From an archaeon (lineage in GTDB: Archaea > Thermoproteota > Thermoprotei > Thermofilales > JAPDKD01), in assembly GCA_029258735.1 (NCBI GenBank), contig JAPDKD010000029.1, positions 1-42,125 on the forward strand: DNA of 42,125 nucleotides, read 5' to 3'. The notes under the pieces were generated by a model, which did not search any database, was not told where the DNA came from, and worked only from the letters and a program-made list of their open reading frames with translations. Position 1 is the first letter of the stretch; each line of letters starts with the position of its first letter. The position numbers were made by a program, and so were the translations under genes. Positions 1-9,233 of the stretch are shown piece after piece.

Positions 1-21
1 TAGTCCAGCAAAAAAATACCT

Positions 22-885
22 ATGTATTTGGTGGCTGTTCAGCTTAAGCTTCATGAGACGGACCTCGAAAGCATAATAAACTATAGGAGAAAAATCGAAG
101 CGACTTTCGAGGAAATATGCTCAGAAATAGGAAGCGGCAATGCGTTGGTTGCTTTCCCTGAACATATAGGCACGTTCATCTATCATATATTATTAAAGAA
201 AAAGAAGATATTGACAGCGTCGCTACTTAAGGCTTCACTACTATTCCTATATAATCTGCCTAGCCGCCCGCATCCTCTGTCAGCTTTGATAACCGCACTT
301 AGCAGTAAAGCATTATCAATTTACCGGGAAATATTTTGTTCTAACGCAGAGAAATACAGCTACAACGTTGCAGCTGGAAGCACGCTTCTTCCAATGCACG
401 GTAAAGTGTACAATGCAGCATATCTTTTTGACAAGACGGGAAGAGTGGTTCTGATTCAGAAAAAGGTTCACTTGGTAGATTTTGAGGCGAAAAGCCTTCA
501 CCTCTCCTGCGGCTCGATCAGAGAGTTAAAGGTAGCTGAAATATGCGGCAAAAGGGTTGGCGTAGCCGTATGCTACGACGCCTTCTTCAACGACGTAATG
601 GCGAGGCTCGACGAATTGAGGGCTGAAGTACTTGTCCAGCCCTCCGCAAACCCCGAAGTGTGGGACGAAAGGCTAGAGAAGGAATGGCCTAGAGGCTGCT
701 TAGAGCATCTTTGCAAGAGTAAATATGGCCGAGCATGTGTTAATCCGATGCTTGTGGGAGATGCCGCTAAAATGCATTTTGAAGGGAAAAGCTCGATTGC
801 CGTTAAAGACGAGGATGGATGCAGGTACGTTGAAAGAATTGAGGATCCGCGGGCGGAAGGCTTCATCGTTGTTGAACTGCCTTAA
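22..885 (+). CDS. Nitrilase-superfamily carbon-nitrogen hydrolase
   Basis: Predicted cytoplasmic amidohydrolase that cleaves a C-N bond of an amide or nitrile through a Cys thiol. The Glu-Lys-Cys triad is visible in order: E47 in AFPEHIG, K148 in LIQKKVHL, and C184 in VGVAVCYDAFF. The 287 aa length is normal for the superfamily. The ATG at 22 is preceded in frame by a TAG at 1-3, so the N-terminus is complete. Residues 55-105 form a helical, Lys-rich insertion after the Glu motif and look less conserved. The substrate cannot be told from sequence; omega-amidase, N-carbamoyl hydrolase or other amidase are all possible. The family call is secure, the substrate is not. Confidence 0.88.
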   Translation: MYLVAVQLKLHETDLESIINYRRKIEATFEEICSEIGSGNALVAFPEHIGTFIYHILLKKKKILTASLLKASLLFLYNLPSRPHPLSALITALSSKALSIYREIFCSNAEKYSYNVAAGSTLLPMHGKVYNAAYLFDKTGRVVLIQKKVHLVDFEAKSLHLSCGSIRELKVAEICGKRVGVAVCYDAFFNDVMARLDELRAEVLVQPSANPEVWDERLEKEWPRGCLEHLCKSKYGRACVNPMLVGDAAKMHFEGKSSIAVKDEDGCRYVERIEDPRAEGFIVVELP

Positions 886-956
886 CTGTCAGGTTTATCT
901 CGGAGGCGCGTGCTGCTTTTAAGCTTCGTGTAGAAAGAGTATGTGGAGGGTGGGCG

Positions 957-2255
957 ATGGTTCTTGAATTTCGCAGGTATAGGGACGGCGATGAAGTTGG
1001 AATTGTTGAGACGATGAATTCTGCTTTTGAGACGTTTAGGCAGTGGGGTTTAACCAGCGATATTTGGTTAGAGCTTACTCGGAGAGATTACGGGTTTAGG
1101 CGGGACCTGGCTTTAGTAGCTGAGGAAAACGGGAAGATAGTCGGGCATGTGCAGCTGGTTTTAAGGAAGCTTAGATATGGCTGTGCCGTATTTACTACTG
1201 GAGGCATAGCAAATGTCTCGACTAGGCCGGAGCATAGGGGTAGGGGAATTGCGACTAGGCTTATGAGCCTGGCTGTGGAGACGTGCCGCGAAGAAGGCAT
1301 CCCTATATCATCGCTTTGGACGGGGTTTCTGAGCCCTGCCCACCACATATACAGGAAGCTGGGCTATGTTGACACTTTTTCGCCTTACAGCTTTGGCGCT
1401 CATCTTCTAGAGGTTAAGGAAGCCTTGAAACTATTAGGAGGAAACGGCGTGGAAGTGCGTGAGCTTCAAAGCGCCGACCTAGATGAGATACGGAAAATAT
1501 ACGCGTTGTTTACTGAGGGGTGGATCGGGCCTGGAGTAAGAGACGTGGAATACGTGAGGAACAAGTTCACTGACAAGCAGTTTTATCATACCTTCTTCTA
1601 CGATGAACCCGAAAACTTTGTCAGGCTGGTCAGCGTTGACGGCGGAAAAGTGACCGGTTATGTGATTGCAGCATTCGGAGGCAAGCTGTCTCGCCGCTAT
1701 GGAGACCCGTATGCTGGCTCTGTGCTGGAAGCCATAGCCTTAGATGAGAAGTCCCTACGCTGTTTGATGCAATCCGCACTTCAGGAGCTGTTAGAGGCTG
1801 GAGCAAAAAAGGTTTGGGTAAACGCTCCGGATATTCCGCTGTATCGGCGCCTCCTTCCCGAGTTTAGGAAAGTTGGAGGGCAGGGTACCTATATGGATAA
1901 GATAATAGACCTGCCAGCTCTGCTGGAGCAGGTTAAGAACGAGTTAGAGCGACGTCTAATAGAGAGGGGGGTTAGTGTGTCAACAAGTATAAAGTTGGCT
2001 GTCGACTCGGGCAGCGCCGCGCTTAAGATCGAAGACGATAGCATCACCGTCAGTAGGGAAGACTCGTCTCCCAGTTGTATTTCTCTCAGCGATAGGAATT
2101 TCCTCAAAATGTTCTACGGAGTTGAGTCTTTCGAGGAGCTTCTGCAGAGGCGGGCTGTGCGCTCGCTAAAACTGGCCAGCGGTATGGAGCTGGAAATACT
2201 GTCCACGCTCTTCCCGAAGAACTTATTCTACGTATGGCCTCTAGACCACTGGTAG
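957..2255 (+). CDS. Eis-like GNAT N-acetyltransferase with SCP2-like C-terminal domain
   Basis: Predicted acetyl-CoA-dependent N-acetyltransferase. The first GNAT domain (about residues 1-150) carries the acetyl-CoA loop RPEHRGRGIATRLM. A second, degenerate GNAT-like region spans about 155-300. The tail (about 300-432) resembles the sterol-carrier-protein-like domain of Eis proteins, with the typical ending FPKNLFYVWPLDHW; in Eis the C-terminal carboxylate reaches the active site, and here it would come from a Trp. The length (432 aa) matches Eis (about 400-420). The ATG at 957 follows GGAGGGTG, a good ribosome-binding site. The acceptor (aminoglycoside, protein amine or small amine) is unknown. 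The neighbouring thiI is convergent, 8 nt away. Confidence 0.85.
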   Translation: MVLEFRRYRDGDEVGIVETMNSAFETFRQWGLTSDIWLELTRRDYGFRRDLALVAEENGKIVGHVQLVLRKLRYGCAVFTTGGIANVSTRPEHRGRGIATRLMSLAVETCREEGIPISSLWTGFLSPAHHIYRKLGYVDTFSPYSFGAHLLEVKEALKLLGGNGVEVRELQSADLDEIRKIYALFTEGWIGPGVRDVEYVRNKFTDKQFYHTFFYDEPENFVRLVSVDGGKVTGYVIAAFGGKLSRRYGDPYAGSVLEAIALDEKSLRCLMQSALQELLEAGAKKVWVNAPDIPLYRRLLPEFRKVGGQGTYMDKIIDLPALLEQVKNELERRLIERGVSVSTSIKLAVDSGSAALKIEDDSITVSREDSSPSCISLSDRNFLKMFYGVESFEELLQRRAVRSLKLASGMELEILSTLFPKNLFYVWPLDHW

Positions 2256-2263
2256 CGAATGTA

Positions 2264-3730
2264 TTACCTGCGGAAATATCCTTTCTTTTTTTGTATCCTC
2301 CTTATGCCGCCTCTCAGGCTGTATGCCTTAAACCCCTTCTCCCTCATTAGGCGTGCTGCTTCGAGACTGAGCGCGCCCTCGTCACATACTAGCACATAGG
2401 TCTTATTTTTATCCAGCTTATTGAGGAGCATCGGTAGCTCCATGAAGTCTATATTCAGCGAATTTTTCAGGTGCCATCTGCCATATTTTGAGGACGGCCT
2501 TAGGTCTAAGATAACCGCGTTTTGGGGTATTTCATCGACCTCGTACTTTTCAGTCAGCTTGGGCATCGCAGCGCTTCTAAGGTCTATGACTTTAGCGCTT
2601 TGAACGGCTTTTCTCAAGATTTCTCCGCTTATCTTCTCTTCTTCTCTTTCAACCTCGTCAAGCGAGGCATGAGTCTTCGGGTGCTCCGCGAACGCGCCGC
2701 AGTATTCCTTCACTAGAAGCGAGAATCGGTAAGTGCCTATCCTCTCCGCCTCTGCTACTATTTCGTCTTTATCTAGCCCTATGAGAGGTCTGTATATTGG
2801 CGCGCGTACAGCTAGTGAGGAAACGTAGAGGTTTCTAAGGGTTTGAGAAGCCACTTGGCCGAGAACTTCCCCAGTCACTATTCCCTCTGCTCCAGTTTTT
2901 TCAGCGATCATTTCAGCTGCCCTATACATGTACCTCTTCAGCAGGACGTTCAGAAGCGACAGCTCAGTTTTCGTCCTAAGCTCGTAGAGAAACTCTCTGA
3001 AGTCCACAACGTAGAGCTTCGGCCTGTATCCGTAGCTCCACTTGTCCGCTAAAACCTTAAGGACAGACAGCACCGCTGCTTCAGCGGCCTCGCCGGCCAA
3101 GTTGCAAAAGACGTAGTCTACCCTTGCGCCCCGCCTCATCATGTACCACGCTGCTACAGGTGAGTCTATTCCCCCGGAAACAAGTGCAACGACTCTTCCC
3201 TCGGATCCTAGAGGAAGGCCGCCGCAGCATTTCTTAACTTCAGTAAAGAGGTAGGCGCGTTTCTCCCTTATCTCCACGAACACTTCTGCCTCAGGTTTTT
3301 TCAAATCTACTCCCCGCGAAAGGGGGTACAGCGCGTCTCCGAGCTTTTTCGCCACGTCCATTGAAGTGAAGCTGTGGCTGCCCCTCCTCCTAACGCGTAC
3401 GGCGAACTTCTTGCCTTTTACGTGCTCCGCGAAAATGTCGCGTGCCTTTTTCACCAGCTCGTCCAGAGTGTCGAACTCGACCTCGAGAGCTGCGGATAGC
3501 GACTTTATGCCGAAAACCCTGCAAACCTGTTCTGCGGCTTTTTCTGCATCGTCCGTGTAAATGTATATTCTCCCCGGCTCAGCCTTAATCTCAAATGAGA
3601 TTTTTGCCGAACCTAGAGAATCCTTAATGTTACTTAGGAGAAGTTTCTCGAATAGGCGGCGAGTTTTCCTTCCCTTTATTGTAAGCTCTCCGGGCCTAAC
3701 TAAAACAATTCTCCTTATCTGCTCGTCCAT
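2264..3730 (-). CDS. thiI: ThiI-type tRNA 4-thiouridine synthase / sulfurtransferase with rhodanese domain
   Basis: Transfers sulfur to U8 of tRNA and, in some organisms, to the thiazole precursor of thiamine. Order of parts: N-terminal ferredoxin-like/THUMP region (about 1-165), PP-loop ATPase with SGGIDS at 185-190, then a linker and C-terminal rhodanese-like domain (about 395-480). C344 in KEYCGAF lies at the same position as Cys344 of E. coli ThiI. C449 in YVLVCDEG is the expected persulfide-carrying rhodanese Cys (Cys456 in E. coli). Many archaeal ThiI proteins lack the rhodanese domain, so this full-length form (488 aa) is notable. The start is ATG. It lies 39 nt downstream of prs on the same strand and may be co-transcribed. 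Confidence 0.93.
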   Translation of the reverse strand: MDEQIRRIVLVRPGELTIKGRKTRRLFEKLLLSNIKDSLGSAKISFEIKAEPGRIYIYTDDAEKAAEQVCRVFGIKSLSAALEVEFDTLDELVKKARDIFAEHVKGKKFAVRVRRRGSHSFTSMDVAKKLGDALYPLSRGVDLKKPEAEVFVEIREKRAYLFTEVKKCCGGLPLGSEGRVVALVSGGIDSPVAAWYMMRRGARVDYVFCNLAGEAAEAAVLSVLKVLADKWSYGYRPKLYVVDFREFLYELRTKTELSLLNVLLKRYMYRAAEMIAEKTGAEGIVTGEVLGQVASQTLRNLYVSSLAVRAPIYRPLIGLDKDEIVAEAERIGTYRFSLLVKEYCGAFAEHPKTHASLDEVEREEEKISGEILRKAVQSAKVIDLRSAAMPKLTEKYEVDEIPQNAVILDLRPSSKYGRWHLKNSLNIDFMELPMLLNKLDKNKTYVLVCDEGALSLEAARLMREKGFKAYSLRGGIRRIQKKKGYFRR

Positions 3731-3769
3731 TACTAGATAGACACCTAGACGTAAACGCTTCGACGAATA

Positions 3770-4654
3770 TTAAATGGCTTCTCTGATCTGTTGCAGTCCT
3801 CTGAGTATCGCTTCTGCCACGGAGACTTTAGATATAGGGGAAGGCACGGAATCGGTTGCAGCGGCCTCCTTTACACCTTCATGATATATTCTGTCCAGAG
3901 CGCCCTTAACCAACAGCGCGTGAGTGCAGGCAACGTAAACGTTTGCGGCCCCCATTTTAAGCATGCTTCTAGCTGCCAGGGCTATCGTGCCTCCAGTGCT
4001 TATAATATCGTCTATTATCAGGACGTTCTTTCCGCTTACATCAATCTCCTTGGGAGAAATCGCAACCTCACCCGTCACTCTGTCTCTGGTCTTCTCCAAG
4101 TAGTCGTAGCTTAAGCCTAGAACCTTGGCCGCCTCCTCTGCGCGGTGAAGAGCCCCCTTATCCGGAGCTAAAACTACTCCCTGACCGAGCTTAACGCGGA
4201 AGTAGTCTGCGAGCTCTTTCACTGGCAGTACGTTTACGTGAGGTATGCTGAGCCACTCGTCTAGGCTGCGTGGTTGATGAATATCGACGGTCACCAGAGC
4301 GTCAGCTCCAGCTGTTTCAAGCCCCCGAAGAACTATCGAAACTGTTATGGGCTCACCTTCCAGGAAGCGTTTATCCTGGCGAGCATAGGCGACGTAAGGT
4401 ATTGCAACTACGACTCTATCTGCCCCCGCGCCTTTAGCTGCGTCTATAGCCATTAGTAGCTTCATGTAGGCAACGTCTTGGGGGGCGTAGAGAGAGTGCA
4501 CTATTAACGTAGTGCCTCCAAGTTTTTCGGGTATTCGCAGGTAAGATTCACCGTCCGGAAAAGTTTTTTCCTCAGCCCTAACCAAGCGCGCGCCAAGCTT
4601 TTCAGCCAACTTAGCCGCTATGCCATTCGAAAAGGAAGTTGCCACGACAAACAT
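3770..4654 (-). CDS. prs: Ribose-phosphate pyrophosphokinase (PRPP synthetase)
   Basis: Makes 5-phosphoribosyl 1-pyrophosphate from ribose 5-phosphate and ATP, for nucleotide, His and Trp synthesis. The ATP-binding segment FPDGESYLRIPE, the RQDKRF loop and the PRPP-binding loop LIIDDIISTGGT are all present. At 294 aa it is close to the shorter archaeal enzymes, whereas bacterial enzymes are about 315 aa. The ATG at 4654 is the first codon of the conserved MFVVATSFSNGIA start. It is divergent from the ECF S-component gene, with 91 nt between them, and is followed by thiI. Confidence 0.95.
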   Translation of the reverse strand: MFVVATSFSNGIAAKLAEKLGARLVRAEEKTFPDGESYLRIPEKLGGTTLIVHSLYAPQDVAYMKLLMAIDAAKGAGADRVVVAIPYVAYARQDKRFLEGEPITVSIVLRGLETAGADALVTVDIHQPRSLDEWLSIPHVNVLPVKELADYFRVKLGQGVVLAPDKGALHRAEEAAKVLGLSYDYLEKTRDRVTGEVAISPKEIDVSGKNVLIIDDIISTGGTIALAARSMLKMGAANVYVACTHALLVKGALDRIYHEGVKEAAATDSVPSPISKVSVAEAILRGLQQIREAI

Positions 4655-4710
4655 AGCTTCACCACATCAATACATTAAAGCCAGCAGTAATAAAGCTCCC
4701 CTTAGCCTAA

Positions 4711-4722
4711 AGACTTAAAAAC
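4711..4722 (+). promoter_or_regulatory. TATA-like box of the ECF S-component gene
   Basis: AT-rich ACTTAAAAAC sits about 27-30 nt before the ATG at 4746, the spacing expected when transcription starts at or next to the start codon. There is no Shine-Dalgarno sequence before this ATG, which agrees with a leaderless mRNA. Confidence 0.4.
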
Positions 4723-4745
4723 AGTGACTCGCATTTGTCTCTGTC

Positions 4746-5462
4746 ATGTCAAGACACCTAAAAAGCCGTGACCTAGCCTTAGCCTCTATCTTCGCTGCAC
4801 TTTACGTCGTCACCTCGACCATTCCAGGAATAAGGCTACCCATGCTGCCGAAAATTAGCATCCAAGTTGAGGCGCTACTGGCTACGCTCTTCGGCGTTAT
4901 TCTAGGCCCTTACCTCGGCTCTCTCTCAACGTTGCTCGGCGTCTTCTTGGCGTGGCTGCTACCTCCCGGCACTCCAAAAATAACCGGACTCGTTTTCATG
5001 CTAGCGCCCCCATCAAACGCCTTGGTCTCAGGACTTCTCTATAAGGGTAGAAATAAAGAGGCAGCTGCTATCCTTCTCGCTGGGCTTGTAGTCATGTCGC
5101 TCTCACCGATCTTTTCCCCACTGACCTCGCACTGGCTTGTCTATATTCTAGCAGTATATGACAAGGTCGTTGCGGTCGCAGCCGCTATTACTTACGGCTA
5201 CATTAAGAAAAAGCTTAGGCGCGGCCTGGCTTCTTACGTGGTGCTCGGCTTTGTAGGCATAGAAGCCGACAATATCACGGGCAATGCGGTGTTTTCTCTA
5301 CCCTTTATATATGGCGGCGTCTTCGGGCTTCCAGAGAGCATAATAAGGGGCATATATGTGGCCGAAGCTGTCACAGTTCCTCTTCTAAGGGTCGTGCAGA
5401 GCCTCTTGGCCGGAATCCTAGTCTACTCCGTCCTAAAGGTGGTAAAAATTGTTAGGAAATGA
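4746..5462 (+). CDS. ECF-transporter S-component-like membrane protein
   Basis: Integral membrane protein of about six segments. It begins MSRHLKSRDLALASIFAALYVV, the usual start of ECF S-components, where a basic N-terminus precedes an Ala-rich first helix. The Gly-rich segment GPYLGSLSTLLGVFLAWLL also fits. S-components bind vitamins or metals and work with an EcfT/EcfA module, and no EcfT or EcfA gene is visible in the window. The substrate is unknown. A TATA-like CTTAAAAAC lies about 30 nt upstream of the ATG, consistent with a leaderless transcript. The 3' end overlaps the convergent AEC-carrier gene by 11 nt. Confidence 0.7.
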   Translation: MSRHLKSRDLALASIFAALYVVTSTIPGIRLPMLPKISIQVEALLATLFGVILGPYLGSLSTLLGVFLAWLLPPGTPKITGLVFMLAPPSNALVSGLLYKGRNKEAAAILLAGLVVMSLSPIFSPLTSHWLVYILAVYDKVVAVAAAITYGYIKKKLRRGLASYVVLGFVGIEADNITGNAVFSLPFIYGGVFGLPESIIRGIYVAEAVTVPLLRVVQSLLAGILVYSVLKVVKIVRK

Positions 5463-6324
5463 CTTGCAAGACTGTTAAAAGCACGGGCAGCACTACAATA
5501 GATACGAAGATAGTAAGCCCCATAACTATCCTGGCCACTTCCTTCGCGTCCATTCCTAGCTCGTTTGCTAGGGCAACGTTTGAAATAGCTGGCGAAGAAA
5601 GGGCCTCCAGCAGCAGTACGTAGAGAGGCACTGACGATATTCTGTATACCGTTGCGACTATGGCTGTTAACGTTAACGATATGGCTACGCGCGAAAAATA
5701 TATCGACAAGTCCTTGGGGTTAAACTTCATTTCGCGGGAGAAATCTATTCCGAGTAGAAGTATAGCTAAGATAGGCGCGGCCTCCCCCACCTCGGAAGCC
5801 AGCCTCACAGCGTCCTCCGGTATTTGTAGGCTAAACGCGGTTGCGAGAAGAGCTGCGAGAATAGCGTAAAGCGGAGGGAACTTCATAAGCCTTCTCAGGG
5901 ACTTTTTCAGCGGCTCACGGATTAACAAAGGGGCCAACACGTTAGAGGTTGTTACGCTTCCAAGCATGTAGAAAGCAACATAGGTTACGCCCTCAGCTCC
6001 CCACACCGAGTAGGCTATCGGGATAGGTAGATAGCCCGCATTTGGCTTCATAGCCACAAGAGTATATTCCGGTTTTTTAGTAGCCAAGTAGAAAACAAAC
6101 GCCGTCACCACAACCGAGGCAACCGCCGTGAGAGTTAGCAGGCTTCCCTGCCCCAGGGCCTGTCCATAAATGGAGGCAAAAAGAAGAAAGGGAAAGAGAA
6201 TATTGATTACAATGCTGGAAATCACCTTAGACTCGCGCTCGTCGGGCTTCACCGTCAAGCCGTATATTAGCCCAAGGCTCAGCGGTACGTAGAGCTTGAG
6301 CAAGGCATAGATTACGGAGTACAA
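5452..6324 (-). CDS. AEC-family (auxin efflux carrier / malate permease-like) transporter
   Basis: Membrane carrier of the AEC family. It opens with hydrophobic helices (YVPLSLGLIYGL, SSIVINILFPFLLFASIYG) typical of the family, has about nine to ten predicted segments, and is 290 aa long, near the family size of about 310. The start codon is TTG at 6324, supported by a strong Shine-Dalgarno (GGAGGT, 7 nt before) located just after the gcvPB stop. The 16-nt gap makes it the third gene of the gcvPA-gcvPB operon, which suggests a substrate linked to glycine or one-carbon/organic-acid metabolism (inference). The 3' end overlaps the convergent ECF gene by 11 nt. Confidence 0.82.
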   Translation of the reverse strand: MYSVIYALLKLYVPLSLGLIYGLTVKPDERESKVISSIVINILFPFLLFASIYGQALGQGSLLTLTAVASVVVTAFVFYLATKKPEYTLVAMKPNAGYLPIPIAYSVWGAEGVTYVAFYMLGSVTTSNVLAPLLIREPLKKSLRRLMKFPPLYAILAALLATAFSLQIPEDAVRLASEVGEAAPILAILLLGIDFSREMKFNPKDLSIYFSRVAISLTLTAIVATVYRISSVPLYVLLLEALSSPAISNVALANELGMDAKEVARIVMGLTIFVSIVVLPVLLTVLQVIS

Positions 6325-6340
6325 AAAATCTACCTCCTAG

Positions 6341-7867
6341 TCAGAGAGGAGGGATTTTTCTTCCATATTTACGGGCGAAGCGCACCGAGGGAATATACGT
6401 GTCCATGCGATTTGCCTTCACCATATCGAGCCGACCAACAGACGTGTTAACTGGACGTTTTTTAACGTTCTCCGGCTGCTCACGCGCCTCTCTACTTATC
6501 TCAGCTAGAACACGAGCATAATAATCTATAGCCTCCTTAGGCTCCGACTCAGTAAACTCTATCATGAGAGCCTCCTCAACTATAGGCGGAAAATATATGG
6601 TTGGCGCATGCACCCCATAGTCGAGCAAAGCTTTAGCTACATCTTCCGCCGTAACCACATAGTCTCTAGCCAAGGGCTTAGCCGAGAGCACTACCTCGTG
6701 CTTCCTAGGCACGCCAGCAGCATAGGGTATATCGTAACCCTCTACCTCCTTCATCCTACTGATGAAATAGTTTGTGGCAAGCACAGCCTGCTCCGTAGCC
6801 TTCTTAAGCCCCTCACCGCCCATGCTCAGAATATAGATGTAAGCCTTGATTAGGGGCACTATATTGCCATAGTAGGCCCTCACCATGCCTATCGAGTGCT
6901 TCACGCTATAGTCCCAGTAGTACTTCTCCCCGTCGTAAGCTATCAGCGGCACCGGGAGATAATTCACGAGCTCGCCTTTGGCCAAAACCACGCCCGCACC
7001 CGGACCCCCGCCGCCGTGAGGCGACGCGAAAGTCTTGTGCAGATTCAGGTGTACAATGTCGAAGCCCATGTCCCCCGGCCTCGCGTAGCCCATTATCCCG
7101 TTAAGGTTTGCTCCATCATAGTAAAGCAGGCCTCCAGCATCATGGACAATGCGGGAAATCTCCAGGATATCCTTCTCGAAAAGCCCTAGCGTGTTCGGAT
7201 TGGTCAACATGATACCTGCGGTCCTCTCTGACACCGCAGCTTCAAGCGCTTCCAAGTCAACGTAACCGTCCCGGCTCGGTATAGTTATCACTTTGAAACC
7301 AGCCATAGCAGCGCTAGCAAAGTTCGTCCCGTGAGCCGAGTCCGGTATAAGCATTTCGTCCCTCTTCTCGCCCCTATTCTCATGATAAGCCCTTATCATT
7401 AAAACTCCGGTGAGTTCTCCGTGCGCTCCCGCTGAGGGTTGCAGCGAGCCGCGGTCCATACCTGTGATCTCGGCCAGCCACCTCTCAAGCCAGTATAGAA
7501 CCTCCAGCAAGCCCTGAACGGTCTCCTCCGGCTGCTCCGGGTGCACATACAAAAGCTTGCTCAGAAGCGGGTTGTGCTCACTGATTTTAGGGTTATACTT
7601 CATGGTGCAAGAACCCAGGGGGTACGTTCCCGAATCAACGCCCCAGTTCATCTGAGAAAGACGGGTAAAATGCCTGACCACTTCCACCTCGCTGACCTCG
7701 GGAAGCTCTATCCGACGCCTAGCCATGCCCGGAGGAACAAGCTCGCCCACATCCACGATTCCCGCGTCATCTTCCTCAAAGCTGGGCGCCGCGAACCCTC
7801 TTCTCCCCTCCCTCGAAAGCTCATATATCAGGAGCTCCCTCCACTTAGCCTGCCTAAACGTCGCCAA
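6341..7867 (-). CDS. gcvPB: Glycine dehydrogenase (decarboxylating) subunit 2
   Basis: PLP-bearing half of the split P-protein of the glycine cleavage system, which decarboxylates glycine and passes aminomethyl to the H-protein lipoate. The PLP lysine is in LNLHKTFASPHGGGGPGAG (K278 with the chosen start), with upstream DSAHGTNFASA and YYDGANLNG motifs intact. The ORF track start (TTG 7951) would overlap gcvPA by 98 nt and add 28 unrelated residues. I prefer the TTG at 7867: it follows GGAGGTGG, overlaps gcvPA by 14 nt, and leaves a protein beginning ATFRQAKWRELLIYELS, as expected for the family. No gcvT or gcvH lies in the window. Confidence 0.92.
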   Translation of the reverse strand: MATFRQAKWRELLIYELSREGRRGFAAPSFEEDDAGIVDVGELVPPGMARRRIELPEVSEVEVVRHFTRLSQMNWGVDSGTYPLGSCTMKYNPKISEHNPLLSKLLYVHPEQPEETVQGLLEVLYWLERWLAEITGMDRGSLQPSAGAHGELTGVLMIRAYHENRGEKRDEMLIPDSAHGTNFASAAMAGFKVITIPSRDGYVDLEALEAAVSERTAGIMLTNPNTLGLFEKDILEISRIVHDAGGLLYYDGANLNGIMGYARPGDMGFDIVHLNLHKTFASPHGGGGPGAGVVLAKGELVNYLPVPLIAYDGEKYYWDYSVKHSIGMVRAYYGNIVPLIKAYIYILSMGGEGLKKATEQAVLATNYFISRMKEVEGYDIPYAAGVPRKHEVVLSAKPLARDYVVTAEDVAKALLDYGVHAPTIYFPPIVEEALMIEFTESEPKEAIDYYARVLAEISREAREQPENVKKRPVNTSVGRLDMVKANRMDTYIPSVRFARKYGRKIPPL

Positions 7868-9233
7868 CCACCTCCTCCAGAGCCTCGACAAGCCTATCAA
7901 TGTCCGCCCTACTATGTATCTCGGTAACCGCAACCATGAAAGACTCCCCAAGCTTAGGCAAGCGAGTCACCACGGGGCCCACCAGTATATCCTTCGCGAG
8001 AAGTTTCCTCCGAACCTCCTCCGCGGACAAGAGTTCGGAGCGAACCGCAAAGCTCTTAAAGAAATATCTCCCCACGGCTGGCGCCCTAAAGCCTTCTATC
8101 CTGTTTATCTGCGAAGCAGCGTAGCGAGCACGAACCGCAATCGTTCGAGACAGCTCCCTAAGGCCAGAAGAACCGAGAAGGGAAAGGTAAACAGCCGCCG
8201 CTAGCGCGCAAAGCGCCTGATTAGTGCAAATATTAGATGTAGCCCGCTCCCTCCTAATATGCTGCTCCCTAGTCTGCAAAATCATCGCGAAACCCCTCTC
8301 GCCCCGCATGGAGGTAGTCATCCCTATAAGGCGTCCCGGCAGCTGCCTCACAAGCCTCCTCTCCCCCCTCACCCCAAAGAAGCCTAGAAGCGGGCCTCCA
8401 TAGTTAAGCCCGAGCCCCAAAGGCTGCCCCTCCCCAACCGCGATGTCGGCGCCATAGTCTCCGGGAGGACGTATAAGCCCCAGAGACAGGGGATCCACGC
8501 CAGCAACCAAGAGAGCCCCATGAGAGTGGCATAAGCTGCTTATCTCGTCCACCTGCTCCTCAATCGGCCCGTAGAAGTAGGGAACCTCGACGTAGACGGC
8601 CGCTGCGTCGTCGTCCAGCTTCCTTTTCAGATCGCCTATGTCGAGCAGGCCGCTGTCAGCCCCGTTCTCCACGGTTACCAGCTCCAGCCCCTGAGCCTTC
8701 ACAATGGTCTCCGCGACCTTCAAGTAGCAGGGGTTAGCGAACTCTGGCACCAAGATCTTCCGCCTGCGAGTGACGCGGGCAGCCATAAGGAAAGCCTCGG
8801 CGAGAGCGGTGCTACCATCATACATGCTCGCATTAACCACGTCCATCTCCAACAGGTCGGCCATAAGGCTCTGATACTCGAACAAGGCCTGAAGCATGCC
8901 CTGCGAAACCTCCGCCTGATAAGGCGTATAACTCGTGTAGAACTCGCTGCGCCCCACAATCTCGAGCACCACGGCCGGAACGTAATGCGGCGCCAAGCCA
9001 GCAGCGAAGCACAGCATCTCCAAGCAACTACTCACGCGGTCAGCCTTATCCGTCAGCAGCCTATACACTTCAGCCTCCGACAAGGGGCGGCCAGCGCCCA
9101 CCCTTAGAGGCCGCTTTAGCCGAACCTCATCTGGAATATCGCCGAAAAGCTCGGAGACGTCGCTTACGCCTACGGCTTCAAGCATCTCCCGCGTAACCCT
9201 ACCGTCAGAATTAGGAAGCCAAGGAAGTCCCAA
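7854..9233 (-). CDS. gcvPA: Glycine dehydrogenase (decarboxylating) subunit 1
   Basis: N-terminal-half subunit of the split glycine decarboxylase P-protein, partner of gcvPB. It is recognised by the opening LPWLPNSDGRVTREMLEAVGVS, the central MYDGSTALAEA segment and SNICTNQALCALAAAVYLSLLG. The longest ORF starts at ATG 9281 and adds 16 hydrophobic residues not found in this family. The AT-rich DNA encoding them (GTTTATTTTTG) looks more like a TATA region. I therefore prefer TTG at 9233, with GGTGG just upstream, giving about 459 aa; ATG 9281 remains possible. It is the first gene of gcvPA-gcvPB-AEC. Confidence 0.9.
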   Translation of the reverse strand: MGLPWLPNSDGRVTREMLEAVGVSDVSELFGDIPDEVRLKRPLRVGAGRPLSEAEVYRLLTDKADRVSSCLEMLCFAAGLAPHYVPAVVLEIVGRSEFYTSYTPYQAEVSQGMLQALFEYQSLMADLLEMDVVNASMYDGSTALAEAFLMAARVTRRRKILVPEFANPCYLKVAETIVKAQGLELVTVENGADSGLLDIGDLKRKLDDDAAAVYVEVPYFYGPIEEQVDEISSLCHSHGALLVAGVDPLSLGLIRPPGDYGADIAVGEGQPLGLGLNYGGPLLGFFGVRGERRLVRQLPGRLIGMTTSMRGERGFAMILQTREQHIRRERATSNICTNQALCALAAAVYLSLLGSSGLRELSRTIAVRARYAASQINRIEGFRAPAVGRYFFKSFAVRSELLSAEEVRRKLLAKDILVGPVVTRLPKLGESFMVAVTEIHSRADIDRLVEALEEVVGDV

